Assembly (NCBI RefSeq): GCF_003324165.1
Contig: NW_025407832.1
Location: 661,268-725,267, forward strand
Direction of reading: 5' to 3'
Source of the DNA: Naegleria lovaniensis
Taxonomy: Eukaryota; Heterolobosea; Eutetramitea; Acrasida; Naegleriidae
Length of the DNA: 64,000 nucleotides
In this document: in pieces, positions 31,698-42,391 of the stretch
Position numbering within the stretch: the stretch's first letter is position 1
Layout: each line of letters begins with the position of its first letter
The notes under the pieces: generated by a model
The model's input: only the letters and a program-made list of their open reading frames with translations
Told to the model about the DNA's origin: nothing
Databases searched by the model: none
Translations under genes and position numbers: made by a program

Positions 31698-32846
31698 ATG
31701 TCAAAAGATGATTATCTCATCACAACCAATCAAAAAAAGCATTTTAAAAAAATGAAAAGATCATCACTCGGAATCGATCCTGTGAAGAAGATCATGATTT
31801 CTCTATGGAGAGGTCAACAGCAATATAGGAAAGAGGCAGTGATGAGGAGATTCTATTGTAGTAATATTTCTACTACTACTCGTGTCATTCCTGAATGTAA
31901 AATGGATTCGTATAATACATTGAGAGATCAATGCTCTTCATCAATTTTCAAATATCCTAATTCTTCGTCCATGATGATGATGACCAAACACACCCATGAA
32001 CAACAGCTCAGAAGAAATTATTCCATAACGACGAGGTTTACTCGTTTGGAATCTAAATCTCTTCAGCAAGAAGAACAACAACAACTCAAACAAACTCATC
32101 GGGATGAATCATCTTCGAACCAACAAGAAGAAGAAAATTCCTCCTCCTCCGATGATGGCTCTTCACTGATCTTGTACAATTCCAAATATCCCCATTTCAT
32201 TCATCGCTTTCTCATTCAACCTTACCAAAGAAATAAGACTCATATTTATAATTCACTAATTACTTCTGGATTATTCTATACCATCTATGAATATGATATT
32301 GATGTGAATTGGTTTTTGACCTTGTTGTGGTTGATGGGAAGTAGCTATTTGAGTTACTCTTCACATGTACATAATATCAATCACATTCCACTCGTATTAA
32401 CAAAATTAGAGTATGATTCCAAGAATAAGGTGTTATTTTTGTACGACGACAGGGGACAACTCATTGACAAGATTACAGATTTTCGTAATTTAATTCTTGA
32501 CAATGCTATGGAATTTAAAGTACACATGCCACTTGCTGGCTTCTTCTGGAAGAGCTTTTTATTGAATCGAATGGACATGACACAACGTTATGCATTGAAA
32601 TTTCTACATTTCAATCCAAATCAAGCAAAAAAACGAGCAGTGGCAGGAGATTTTGGAATTCAACACAACATTTCTGAACGAATGAAACAAGACAAGATTA
32701 CCTCCATTGATCCAGAAACAGGTGTCATGAGACAATATGTCTATATGGTTGTCAATTCCAATCCACAAGTCATCCAAGAATTGAGAGAGGATCTTGTTGA
32801 ATTGAGACAAGAACATGTGAAATCCTCAAAATGGACCAAGTGGTAA
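31698..32846 (+). CDS. Hypothetical membrane protein, probably mitochondrial
   Basis: 382 residues with an ATG at 31698. The N-terminus is rich in Lys, Arg, Ser and Thr with few acids (KKHFKKMKRSSLGID..., MRRFYCSNISTTTRV), as in mitochondrial presequences; then a Gln/Ser-rich linker. Two close hydrophobic segments occur at about 190-215 (SLITSGLFYTIYEYDIDV, FLTLLWLMGSSYLSYSS). A conserved-looking C-terminal domain follows (LTKLEYDSKNKVLFLYDDRGQ..., KVHMPLAGFFWKSF). The two-span hairpin plus soluble tail recalls inner-membrane assembly factors, but I cannot assign a family. Confidence 0.65.
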   Translation: MSKDDYLITTNQKKHFKKMKRSSLGIDPVKKIMISLWRGQQQYRKEAVMRRFYCSNISTTTRVIPECKMDSYNTLRDQCSSSIFKYPNSSSMMMMTKHTHEQQLRRNYSITTRFTRLESKSLQQEEQQQLKQTHRDESSSNQQEEENSSSSDDGSSLILYNSKYPHFIHRFLIQPYQRNKTHIYNSLITSGLFYTIYEYDIDVNWFLTLLWLMGSSYLSYSSHVHNINHIPLVLTKLEYDSKNKVLFLYDDRGQLIDKITDFRNLILDNAMEFKVHMPLAGFFWKSFLLNRMDMTQRYALKFLHFNPNQAKKRAVAGDFGIQHNISERMKQDKITSIDPETGVMRQYVYMVVNSNPQVIQELREDLVELRQEHVKSSKWTKW

Positions 32847-33499
32847 ATTCAGAGCAGTTTGAGTGGTTCAATCCATTATTCGCAATCATCATTGAATTAT
32901 TTAATTCCTTTTGACCTCATCATCATCGATTATTAATAATTATTTAATTCGAAAAACCACAATTCCGAATAAAATGAATTTTGTTCGCCACCTGACGATT
33001 TCACCACTGTATCCAATTTATAGTTTAATGATGATTTAAAGTGTCCATAATTCACACAAGTTGATGACGAATTCAAAATTTAAGTTTCGGTCACTGAACA
33101 TATAACAACAAGAACACGAACTGTGGGGTTAAGAGTTCAACCACACAATTTTAAAAAATATTTTTTAAAATGAAAACCACAACACGTCGGTTCAAGCAGG
33201 ACACTCGTTTGTGTTTTTCCTATTTTAAAGTGTCGTTGAATGGAAATGAAGAAAGTTTTTACAAGATCGCCTAGGTCACAATCGTCAAGTGGAACTCAAG
33301 GCTGTAAAGCTGCGGGGGAAACTTGGCATTTGGCTTAATTAGCATGACTACATTCACCTCTACAGATCCATATAACATATTATGAATGGTTTAAGGAGAC
33401 TTATTTTTGTTCATTATTAATTTCCTTATTAATTTTTTTAAATTATTACTATTATAATACAAGTATTATTTGACCAATATGAATAACCATGTGAAATAG
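32847..33499. other. Intergenic with a short less AT-rich island
   Basis: Convergent 3' ends of the 31698 gene and the PIMT-like gene flank 653 bases without an open frame. Bases 33260-33370 are less AT-rich than their surroundings (GGCTGTAAAGCTGCGGGGG) and might hold a non-coding RNA, but I recognise no tRNA, 5S or snRNA signature. Confidence 0.4.
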
Positions 33500-34774
33500 T
33501 TATTCATCTCCTTGCCATTTAATATCTTGTAAACTCTTAATAGATTCCTTCGAATCATCTCCACACAAATGCAAATAAGGAAGAACAATAAATTTCTCTC
33601 CAGTATTTGGGTTGACCACTACTTTTGGATTGGATCGATTGAAATGACGTTCTTGATCTTGTTCATTGGAAAATAATGGAACGAAATGAACTTTGGCAAT
33701 ACATTGTACAAGCATTTGAGTCGTTGTTTCTCCATGTTCAATATTCGTTGTTGGTGCAAAGTCCTCTCCATGTTCTTGTCCTAATTTGGTAATTGTTGAA
33801 TTTTTCTTTTCTGACTTACAAATACAAAGTAATTCCTGAGTTCCAATTGAAGGACCGACTGGACAAATTATTCTTCCATTTGGTTTGAGCAGTTCATAAA
33901 GATGTTTTGGAATCGAAGGGCACGCAGCTCCCACATGAATAATATCAAACAATGGTTCGGAATGATTTGGAGTTTCAAATTCTGAATGGCGAAAGGAATC
34001 GTTAAAAAGTGTTCGAATGAGTTGTGAATCGTAGCCATTTCCTTTTTTGAAAATTAATTGAATGTCCCTTGTTGAAGAAGAACGAGTAGAGGTTTGCAAA
34101 AATTTGTTAGAATTCTCATCGTGTTGGACATTGTTGAAACCCAAATCGACCAATTCTTGAATATGATCGATGGCTAAAATTTTGGCATTCAAGTCAAAAT
34201 ATTCTGACAAGTGACACAACGCAGCACTCACAAAACCACTTCCACTTCCTACATCTAAGCATGAAAAATTCGATGTTGTTGACAATGCAGAGGGATCATG
34301 TTTGTTTTGACTTGCTTGCTCAAAAACATCAATGAATGCATTTAGACAAGTGACATGAATATGAGGAGCAGAAATTGTGGCATTGCATCGAAGAGGCATA
34401 GCAGCATCAGCATAGGGTCGAACCACTTCTAAATCTTTGGAATTTTCTAATTCAACATCGACGGCATATTTTCCTCGATCAGTTTGTGTGAAAATTTTTT
34501 CCAAAATCGGAGAAAGATGTGTCGAATTTTTTAAATGTTGAATTAATTCTTCATTGGAGGAAAAGGAATGATGATTTCGAGGTTGGGAGGATGTTTCGTG
34601 AGTTTTGTCGACGGAAGTGGACGGTTTGGAATTTGTGAAATATTTCCAAAAGAGGAAGGCAGTAGAAGCAATTCCAAAAGAGCTGAGAAGGATCGAAGTT
34701 GATCGATCGGAAAGAATTGAAAAGAACTTCTTGAAAGCAGTGAGTACAGGATCGGTGGATGGTTGTTGAGACAT
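33500..34774 (-). CDS. Protein-L-isoaspartate O-methyltransferase-like, membrane-anchored
   Basis: 424 residues from ATG 34774 (A-run before it; a GTG at 34792 is ignored). A hydrophobic segment near residues 24-48 (ILLSSFGIASTAFLFWKYF) suggests an anchor, unlike cytosolic PIMTs. The catalytic half has the PIMT order: ISAPHIHVTCLNAF (substrate loop), CLDVGSGSGFVSAAL (SAM motif I), ILAIDHI, DIIHVGAACPSIP (motif II) and LLKPNGRIICPVG (motif III). These enzymes methylate isoaspartyl residues in aged proteins to start repair. At over 400 residues it is longer than the usual 210-230, with inserts and a C-terminal extension, resembling the PCMTD group in size. No SOCS-type tail is seen. Confidence 0.8.
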   Translation of the reverse strand: MSQQPSTDPVLTAFKKFFSILSDRSTSILLSSFGIASTAFLFWKYFTNSKPSTSVDKTHETSSQPRNHHSFSSNEELIQHLKNSTHLSPILEKIFTQTDRGKYAVDVELENSKDLEVVRPYADAAMPLRCNATISAPHIHVTCLNAFIDVFEQASQNKHDPSALSTTSNFSCLDVGSGSGFVSAALCHLSEYFDLNAKILAIDHIQELVDLGFNNVQHDENSNKFLQTSTRSSSTRDIQLIFKKGNGYDSQLIRTLFNDSFRHSEFETPNHSEPLFDIIHVGAACPSIPKHLYELLKPNGRIICPVGPSIGTQELLCICKSEKKNSTITKLGQEHGEDFAPTTNIEHGETTTQMLVQCIAKVHFVPLFSNEQDQERHFNRSNPKVVVNPNTGEKFIVLPYLHLCGDDSKESIKSLQDIKWQGDE

Positions 34775-34792
34775 TTTTTTGATTACTGACAC

Positions 34793-35222
34793 ATGTTCAA
34801 CGGAACAATGAACTGTTGTCGTTGTCGACTTTACAAAGTTGTTGGTGTTTTGATTGCGTCTCGCCCCTTGTGTGTGACTCTTAATTTCGTAAAGACTTGA
34901 AGGACAAAGAAAACATCGATGGTGGTCTAACTGCAGCTCTTTCTAAAACAGTCTTTCCCTCATCTCAATTACAAACTTTTAAAAACATAAAAAGGTTATT
35001 TCCAAAAGTAACAATCCATAATTGGGAAAAAAACAAAAATTTTCAACAGGGCCAAATGCTGTCCTCCCAACAACACAAGACCTCCATAAACACACACACT
35101 CAACCTCTCTTTAAATAATTTCTTTTTCCATCACAAAAAAACAAATCTTCCTTTGTGAATTTTCACTCTTCAAATTTTCTTCAAATCACTTTGCAATTGT
35201 TAGATCCTCTTTGATTACTACC
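34793..35222. other. Divergent intergenic region
   Basis: About 430 bases between the PIMT-like start and the gene at 35223. A short open frame inside begins only at TTG and has no family match. The last 100 bases are AT-rich and pyrimidine-rich before the ATG, as expected of a promoter. Confidence 0.4.
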
Positions 35223-35894
35223 ATGGTCGATCTCTATCGTCATCTCAATCAACCAAAAATCGGAGCCAACAATCATCTCCGTTATGAACATTCACACACT
35301 GAAAAATACATTCCAACCAAAGAGGGAGGAATCGCAAGTGGAAATTTACATCACATTCATTCATTGGCCGATCGAATCTTACTCAAAGTGGTCGAGTTGT
35401 GGAGTGAATTAGAATCAATGGTTCAACATTTCAATGTTGCTGTCGAAGAAAATGTTCATCATCGAAAGCGAGAAGAAAAAATCGTCTTGAAATGTGAATA
35501 CTTGTTGCAAGTCATTGAAGATGTCTTGCAATGTGTCTTGACGAGTGAGGAAAGAAAGACCTATCGTGTGGTGTCTGGGCATTATAGTTTTAACAGAATT
35601 AAGGAATTGGTTGAGGAATTGAATGGAATGGATATCAAGCAGCTGAAACATTTGGTAGATAAGAATTTGGGAGGAGTTGGTGTAGCCGCGGGAAAGACTG
35701 AGTTGAAGAGTCAGGAAGTGGAAACCACTCCTTCTCAAAATGTGACAGAGGCAAAAACTGCAATGGAAAATCAAGTGCCAACATCTACGAACTTTGAGAA
35801 TATTGAAAAGACGAATGAGAGTGGTGTGAATAAGGGTTATGAATTTGTAGACAAGTTGCAACATGAATTGTCCATTTTCAATACTGTGTTGTAA
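35223..35894 (+). CDS. Hypothetical helical protein
   Basis: 223 residues from ATG 35223 (CTACC before it; an upstream TTG is ignored). The centre is helical and charged (SLADRILLKVVELWSELESMVQHFN, KCEYLLQVIEDVLQCV, RIKELVEELN), and the C-terminal third is polar and likely disordered. It has no signal peptide or membrane segment. No family recognised; convergent with AP-2 alpha, 198 bases apart. Confidence 0.6.
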   Translation: MVDLYRHLNQPKIGANNHLRYEHSHTEKYIPTKEGGIASGNLHHIHSLADRILLKVVELWSELESMVQHFNVAVEENVHHRKREEKIVLKCEYLLQVIEDVLQCVLTSEERKTYRVVSGHYSFNRIKELVEELNGMDIKQLKHLVDKNLGGVGVAAGKTELKSQEVETTPSQNVTEAKTAMENQVPTSTNFENIEKTNESGVNKGYEFVDKLQHELSIFNTVL

Positions 35895-36092
35895 CAAGGT
35901 GAAAAGAAGGATACTTGTTTCTGCTTGTGAAAGTCCTTTCATCGCTGTCCACTCATGCACAATGCAGATAGAATTAAGATAATAAATTACTTCTTGTGTC
36001 GTTTGTGATAGATTTTCGTGGCTGTTCACATTCAATGAAACTTAGAAATTTACTGAACGGAGAGACAACATGACATCGACTGACTGGTTAAA

Positions 36093-39000
36093 TTATTGGG
36101 ATGTGAGTTCTTGCAAGACATATTGGAATACTTGGTTAGCAATGGTAGTATCTGCAGCCTTGACGGTCAATCTGAATGCTTGTCTTTGAGCATTGTATTC
36201 GAGACGTAACAACACGTTGACTTTACCCACAGGATCATAGAAGAAGGAAGCAGCAGCGACCACATTGCTTGGATTATCAATACCTTGTAAAATAGCAAAA
36301 TTGAATCCCTCCGACAACACCTTAGCACATGAAGTAGAGTCAGAATATCTGGGTGTGCATGGGAAGATCTTTTGTTGTTCTTGTGGAGTGTCCTTTGGAA
36401 TTTGATGCCATTGTCTAAAGAAGGAATCAGCATCAGCAATTGTATAAGGTTCCATGAACTTGTGAGGAACAATTGGTAACTTGATGTTAAATCTGTAATA
36501 TCTACGATTAGCCTCAAAGTATAAATCCAGATCAGTCAATTCGCTGAATGGAGCCTTAGCAACAATGTCAACATATTGTTGAACTTGTGTCTTTGGAGAA
36601 ATCATTGGTGGAGGCTTAGAAATTTGTGCTTCCAATTCCTTTGGAACAAGAATGTGAACTCGGAATTGAGTCAATGGGTTGGTGGTCTTGTTACCATAGA
36701 GAAGAATAATTCTTCCTTTACAACCGTGATACTCAGTCTTAATCTTGACTTGCAAGTGTTCATCTTCAATTGCAACACCTTCAGCTGACTTTAACAATTG
36801 TTGATGTTTAACAGCAGCGTCTTGGTGAACTTGTTCATTTTGTTCGAGGGCATTATCCTTGTTAGCCATGACCACATCATCAAAGTTGAATCCGGTTTGA
36901 TCTCGTTGTTCCTTCTTTTGCTTACCAAGATTTGCAGCTTGAGCAGCAATATTGACTCCTCCAAAAAGATCACCTCCAGTGCTGACTGGTGGTTGTGTTG
37001 TGGTAGATGTTGGTCCAAATCCTCCCAAAATATCGTCAATACTGTGTGTTTGTTGTGGTGGTTGAGAAACGTTTCCAGTACCAAAGCCTGAAAGAATATC
37101 ATTCATGTCATAACCAGTGTTACCTGTGGTGGTGGAACCTCCCATGTCAAGCATGTCTAACAAATCATCAGATTGTTTAGTTGGAACAGGTTTTGTTTCT
37201 TGAATCTCTTCCTCTTCTTCCTCTTCTCCATTCTCACCCTTTTGTCCAGAACCAGCACCACGTTTCTTGGCTGCTTCCTTTTCCATCAATCTCTTAATGA
37301 CTTGAGAGTCACGTTCTGGATACATTGGCATATTTTCCATGACTGCTTGGATAAGATTTTCGTCTCCAGTGTTAATGAGAGCAAGATATTCAGCAGCACG
37401 TTGTTGCAATTCAGCATCAAATGAATTGGTATGCTTCTCGAAAACATCCTTAATTTGATCACGGAGAGTTTGGTTGTCTGGGTACAAGTTGTACAATTTC
37501 ATGAAAGCGTTAAAAAGATGGCACTTTGTGACTGTTGAGCACAAGTTAAACTTGGACAACAACAATTCATATTGAGCATTGGAATCAGTTTGTGGATTCT
37601 CATCAATCAAGTCACCAAATTCACCAAAAATGTATCCAGAAACCTTGACGCATGTTTCGTGAGCTGCAGGTGATGAAACTGCACTGAATACTGTTTGAGC
37701 AGTATATTTTTGCAATTCCTCTCCCTTGTTGGTCACAATTTGGATGACTCTGTGCCAAATGTCATCAGCAACAAAGTCTCCAGCTTGAGAAATCAAGTTG
37801 AGAACAACATCGACATACCAAGTAAGGTCAACAGAGAACTTTTCAGCCAAGATGGCAATCTTCAAAACTAATTCTTCTCTGATAGCATAATCAGAAAGTG
37901 GTAAATAGTTTAACAATTCACCAACAATTTCTCCAGCATTGTCTCTGTTACACATGCTGTATAGCAAGTCAAGAGCTCTTCTTCTAATACTGATATCAGG
38001 ATCCTTCAAAGCAAGCAAAATTGTATCTTGTTCCTTTCTGATTGTAGCCAAAACTTCATCAAATTGAGAATAAGCCATACGAGAGAGAGTATCAAGAGCC
38101 AAATAACGTAAATTGGTCTCTCTATCCTTCAAATATTTTGTTAACATTCCACATGATGTAACCAAAATTGTTTTTGCGGAATCGTAGTGAATAGCAACAT
38201 TCAAAGCTTCAAAGAGAACACTGTGTGCTGCATTGATTTGACTCACGCTCTTGGATGCTGTTTCCTTTGATTTCTTTGCAATTTGAACAACTTTTTCGAT
38301 TGCTTGAATAATTGAATCGTAAATAGCCTTATCCTCTGGTGCTGGATAATATTGAAGCAATTGGAATGCCTTGACTTGCAACCATGGAGCTGCAATCTTG
38401 TAGTACAAATATGAAGTAGAATACTCTCTATTTAACACCAATTTCATCAAGAGACGAGCAGTCTTTGAGACGGCATCATGATAGGCTTCTGGATTCTTTT
38501 CAGCAAGACCCAAAATCAAACTCATGACACTTGTAATCACACCGAGATCTCTTCCATTGATGAGAGCAATGACCTTCTCGGACCATGTGTCTGGTGGTAA
38601 ACTTTCTGGATATTTTCTGTACAAGTTCAAGAGAGTGAGAGCAGCCTTCTTTCTCACAGTAAGTTTAGTTTCATTGGAGATGAGCAATTTTTGTACATCA
38701 TGAGCGAGAGCTTCTGCTTGCTCTTTACCACCAATGTTGGCAATGGCAGTGAGAGCCAAACATTGATCATTTGGATTCTTGCTATTCAAATCGTTTTTCA
38801 TACATTGTGTGATGAGTGTTACCATTTCATGGTTCTCATTCAACAACAATGAACAAGCAAGATATCCCATATGTTTCTCAGAGTAATTTGGTGAAGCCAA
38901 CAAGTTCACTGCTTCAATGTGACCGAACTCAATTTCATAGCCAAGCATGTAAATATAGAGCAATTTACAGATATATTTCTTACGATCGTATCCTTTGAGA

Positions 39001-39418
39001 GAAGCTCCATTCTTGAATTTACCTCTGATCTTGGCCAATTCTTTTTCAACTTTGGATTGTTCTTCTTCCTTTGTAGTTGCTGTTAGGTTGTTGTTGTTGT
39101 GATTCAAGAAGTGAGTTGTATGGTGTTATGATGATGGATTTGTTTTCAACAATATTGTTGTTGTATCATTGTACCGAGTTGTTGGGCATGTTATCGTGGG
39201 TTTTAGGATGGATATAAGAATCGTACAATTAGGGTAGATATTGTAGAGCAAAAACCGATTGATGAGCAAGAGATGATGACGATGACAATACATTTGTTAT
39301 TCCAACAAAAGTCAGAGCAAAAAAAAGAACAACATTTTGTTAATTAATATTTCAAAATCCAAGAATACAAACATTTTCTAATGTCGGAAATAAACACAGA
39401 CAATCCACGCATATCCAT
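36093..39418 (-). CDS. AP-2 complex subunit alpha (alpha-adaptin), with a 46-base first exon
   Basis: Exons are 39418..39373 and 39079..36093 (intron 39372..39080, 293 bases, GTTTGT donor, AACAG acceptor; T+CA gives Ser). The tiny first exon encodes MDMRGLSVFISDIRK, the expected alpha-adaptin N-terminus, and the spacing to VEKELAKIRGKFK is the same as in animal AP2A, so the join is well supported. The product is 1010 residues. The HEAT-like trunk (to about 620) includes GYDRKKYICKLLYIYMLGYE and FGHIEAVNLL. A Gly/Thr/Gln-rich hinge has DLLDMLDMGG and two DDILGGFG-like repeats. The appendage (about 770-1010) includes PIVPHKFMEPY and FFRQWHQIP. AP-2 alpha binds PIP2, cargo and accessory proteins in clathrin endocytosis at the plasma membrane. 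Confidence 0.93.
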
Positions 39419-39645
39419 TTTCGACTAGTTTCAGAGAGAGTGGTGAGTGTAAAAACACAAGATCGAAAAACCGGTAGGAGCGGCTGGATTGAAAAAAATG
39501 AAAATTTTTTTGGTGTGCAAAAACGTTACAACAGCCTTTCCAGCAAGGCAACGATGCCATTTATGGTGAGTGGTTGTCATGTACATGTTGCTTGAGCGAA
39601 GGATTTGCAATTTTATTAAGGTTCCGTGTAGCAGAGAGTCAACAC

Positions 39646-40413
39646 TTAATGCTTTTGAGAGGCATTGAAAATTTGGTTGGCACGTGTGGATGACGGCACA
39701 TGTCCCGAATACGAAGCAGCATGATGGTGATTCTCTTTTCGTGTCCTCATGGGTGATACGAATTTTGAAAAACTTTTCGTGGAGGGAGCAACTCTAAACG
39801 ATGTTTCTTGTTTGGAATGTTGTGGTTGTCTTGAGATGAAGGTATGGGTCGGCTCGTTGTCTGGAAGGTTTGTGAATGATGTTTCCGACACATTCAAAGA
39901 TCGCTTGTTGTTATTTAAGGAAGGTAAAGAGAGAGACCCATTCAATCCTCCACCTAGGGTGTTTGCATGAAACTCGAACGAGTTCAGTAGTTTTTCTTCG
40001 AATTTGCTCGAGAAAGGACTGGCACCAATAACGTCGTGCGTTCCAGGGATGTGACCTTGATAGTTTGGAATTTTCCGAGGAACATCTGAGACTGTTCTCC
40101 TTTTAGGTAATTGGGATGATGCTGTGTTGAGTACTCTGTTAGTGGATGAGTTTGTTGTCAAATACTTGTGGTCGGCAACTTCGGAAGGAGCTCCATGCAC
40201 CTTACTGGTACTTGGTGCCAAACGATAGTGAGTTTCCCTTAAACTCGAAGAATCCTTGACCTTCTTATCGAGTCTATCCCACATTTCATTATGTCGTATT
40301 TGTTGTTGATCACCATGAATTTGACGAACAATTTTGCCATAGGCTCCATATCTCTCATGAGGACCTAGAAAGATGAAACCATCCCGTCCATTTCCGTCCG
40401 ATAGATAGACCAT
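39646..40413 (-). CDS. Possible flagellar microtubule-associated protein with GHIPG motifs
   Basis: 255 residues with an ATG at 40413. Mostly polar and low in hydrophobics. IPNYQGHIPGTHDVIG in the middle and YSGHVPSS near the end resemble the 'GY.G(H/F)(I/V)P' motifs of CIMIP2/FAM166-type microtubule inner proteins of cilia. Repeated RLAPST/RVAPST segments are also seen. If right, it would be an axonemal protein used in the flagellate stage. The motif is short, so the assignment is tentative. Its 3' end lies 227 bases before the AP-2 alpha start. Confidence 0.5.
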   Translation of the reverse strand: MVYLSDGNGRDGFIFLGPHERYGAYGKIVRQIHGDQQQIRHNEMWDRLDKKVKDSSSLRETHYRLAPSTSKVHGAPSEVADHKYLTTNSSTNRVLNTASSQLPKRRTVSDVPRKIPNYQGHIPGTHDVIGASPFSSKFEEKLLNSFEFHANTLGGGLNGSLSLPSLNNNKRSLNVSETSFTNLPDNEPTHTFISRQPQHSKQETSFRVAPSTKSFSKFVSPMRTRKENHHHAASYSGHVPSSTRANQIFNASQKH

Positions 40414-41035
40414 TCTTCAGTGGAGCTCTTGTAGAATTAAATAGACACAAGGTAGTTAAAGATGATGATGGAATTGAGGACTTGGGTATGCCCTGAGGTT
40501 GTTGTTGTTTTCGTTACTGTGGTTATGCACCAATGAACAAGTATGATGAAGTGATTCAAAGCCTTTCTCAATCAATGAAGGTCCAACCCACACACTCGAG
40601 TGATTGAGGCTTGATGGTTTTGTTGAATTTTTTTTACAGTATTAGCAAATTTGCAATTTCCAAAGCGTAACGGAATTGTTTCCAAATATTGAAATCTCTC
40701 TTTCCAAACTTTGATTTTTTGATTACCTTCTTGAAGTATAAATATTAATTTTACGCATCATGATGCACTGAGAGAAATGGACTATGTAGTCCATTAAACA
40801 GATGAGTTTGTCTACCATGAACGAATGGGCATGTTTCTCCAATTACCATGGTATTATATGTTAATAAAATTTCGTTTTTTCCATAGCTGGAGCCTAAAGC
40901 TAGCGGCGTTCAAGTCTTTAAAGACTTGATCTTGCAACAACGCTTTCGGGTTGTTTCATTCTATTTCATCCTTGTCTAATTATTTAACATCGATTTACAT
41001 TGCTTGCAAATTTTTTTTTTTAAATTCTGCAAAAA
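40414..41035. other. Intergenic with a cluster of perfect inverted repeats
   Basis: 622 bases upstream of NDUFA9 and of the divergent 39646-40413 gene. It holds a 12-base palindrome (40755-40766, GCATCATGATGC), a 9+9 inverted repeat with a 2-base centre (40776-40795), an 18-base perfect palindrome (40911-40928, CAAGTCTTTAAAGACTTG) and a 6-bp stem around GCTTTCGG (40936-40955). The last two lie in a GC-richer 75-base stretch that could be a structured RNA. Confidence 0.5.
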
Positions 41036-42178
41036 ATGAGCATCAAATCCTTGTCCTTTGCTTCTTCATCGTTGCGTAAAGCTTCATCATCATCACTGCA
41101 ACAAATTTCTTCCATCAAAACAAATACCATCACGAAGAGATTTGGTAGACAAAAAGTAGATTCATTCAGACAGGCTGCTGGTATTAATCCTCATACAAAT
41201 TATCCTGTTGCTACTGTGTTCGGATGTACTGGATTTGTGGGTAGATATATTGTGGCCGCTTTAGCGGATGCCGGTTATCAGGTGATTACTCCTTTCAGAA
41301 GAAGTGAGTTTGAAGTGATGAATCATAGAGTCATGGGTGATGTTGGTCAAGTGGTTGCAATGAGATTTGACCTGAAGAGATATGACTCAATTCTTGATAT
41401 TTGTGCACGTTCAAACGTTGTTGTTAATTGTATCGGACGTGATCATAAGAGAATTTTCGACAATGTAACCATGTACAACTCCAATGTTGAATCAGCAGAA
41501 ATTATTTCTAAAGCCTGTAAAGAAACTAATGTTGACAGGTTCATTCAAATGTCTTTTTTGAACGCTGATAAAAACTCAGAGTCTGAATATTGGAAACAAA
41601 AGGCACTTGCTGAGGAGGCTGCCAAGTCAAACTTTGAACAAACAACAATTGTTCGTTCGGCAAATGCCTACGGAACTGAAGATGGTTTCTTGAATTTGAT
41701 TGCCAAACAAATTAGAATTTTCCCAATGGTTCCTCTCACACAGAAAGGTCTCGCCAAAGTTCAACCTGTATTTGTTGGAGATATTGCTCACGCTGTTGCT
41801 AGAGCAGTGTTAAATAGTAGAACTATTGGAAAGGTTGTTGAATTGGCCGGTCCAAGACAATACACTTACTCGGAACTTGTTGACATTATTGCCAAGATTA
41901 TTGATGAAGAACCAGGTGGTAAGCTCATGATTCCAGAATTTATTGGTAGTATTGTTGGTAAAATCAATGAATATACATGGACTCCTGGATGGACATCTGA
42001 TTATCCAATCAGAATGAGTTTCGATCATGTTCTTCCAAAAGAGAAGGCTGAAAATGTCATTAGATTTGAAGACTTGGGAATGACACCAGTATTCTTACAT
42101 GATGCTGCATTAGAACCACTTTTGAGATGGCGTAGAAAGGCTGATTATTTCATGGATGTCAACTACAAGAAGCTTTAA
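41036..42178 (+). CDS. NDUFA9: NDUFA9-like complex I 39 kDa subunit
   Basis: 380 residues; the ATG at 41036 follows GCAAAAA. The first about 35 residues are a Ser/Arg/Lys-rich presequence for mitochondria. An atypical short-chain dehydrogenase (NAD-binding Rossmann) fold starts with VFGCTGFVGRYIVAAL (G63, G66, G69), then VINVIPFRR-like 'ITPFRRSEFEVMNHRVMGD', 'NVVVNCIGRD', 'FIQMSFLNAD', 'IVRSANAYGTEDGFLN', 'VQPVFVGDIAHAV'. This motif order is that of NDUFA9, which binds NADPH and stabilises the matrix arm-membrane arm junction of respiratory complex I. Length matches the family (about 370-400). Single exon. Confidence 0.9.
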   Translation: MSIKSLSFASSSLRKASSSSLQQISSIKTNTITKRFGRQKVDSFRQAAGINPHTNYPVATVFGCTGFVGRYIVAALADAGYQVITPFRRSEFEVMNHRVMGDVGQVVAMRFDLKRYDSILDICARSNVVVNCIGRDHKRIFDNVTMYNSNVESAEIISKACKETNVDRFIQMSFLNADKNSESEYWKQKALAEEAAKSNFEQTTIVRSANAYGTEDGFLNLIAKQIRIFPMVPLTQKGLAKVQPVFVGDIAHAVARAVLNSRTIGKVVELAGPRQYTYSELVDIIAKIIDEEPGGKLMIPEFIGSIVGKINEYTWTPGWTSDYPIRMSFDHVLPKEKAENVIRFEDLGMTPVFLHDAALEPLLRWRRKADYFMDVNYKKL

Positions 42179-42391
42179 TTTCTAGATGTAACAAAAATCC
42201 TTCCCTTTCATAACACCACGACTACCATATCAAATCTCTCAATCACCATATTATTAAATCTCAACCTAATTCAAGGGTCTTTTATATCAAAATTATGTCT
42301 CGCTGACATACCAGTTTCATTCAGCCAAGAATGTGGCCCGTTTGTCACAACCAGACTTATCTTAATCAAGCAACCATTATCCTATTGTCAA

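Noticed and set aside
34897-35118. 73-codon + frame (KENIDGGLTAALSK...)
   Set aside because: Starts at TTG, no ATG near the start, no partner exon and no family; the KEN triplet is not evidence by itself.
35415-36035. 206-codon minus-strand frame
   Set aside because: Lies opposite the 35223-35894 gene; composition is that of an antisense shadow (Leu/Phe/His-rich).
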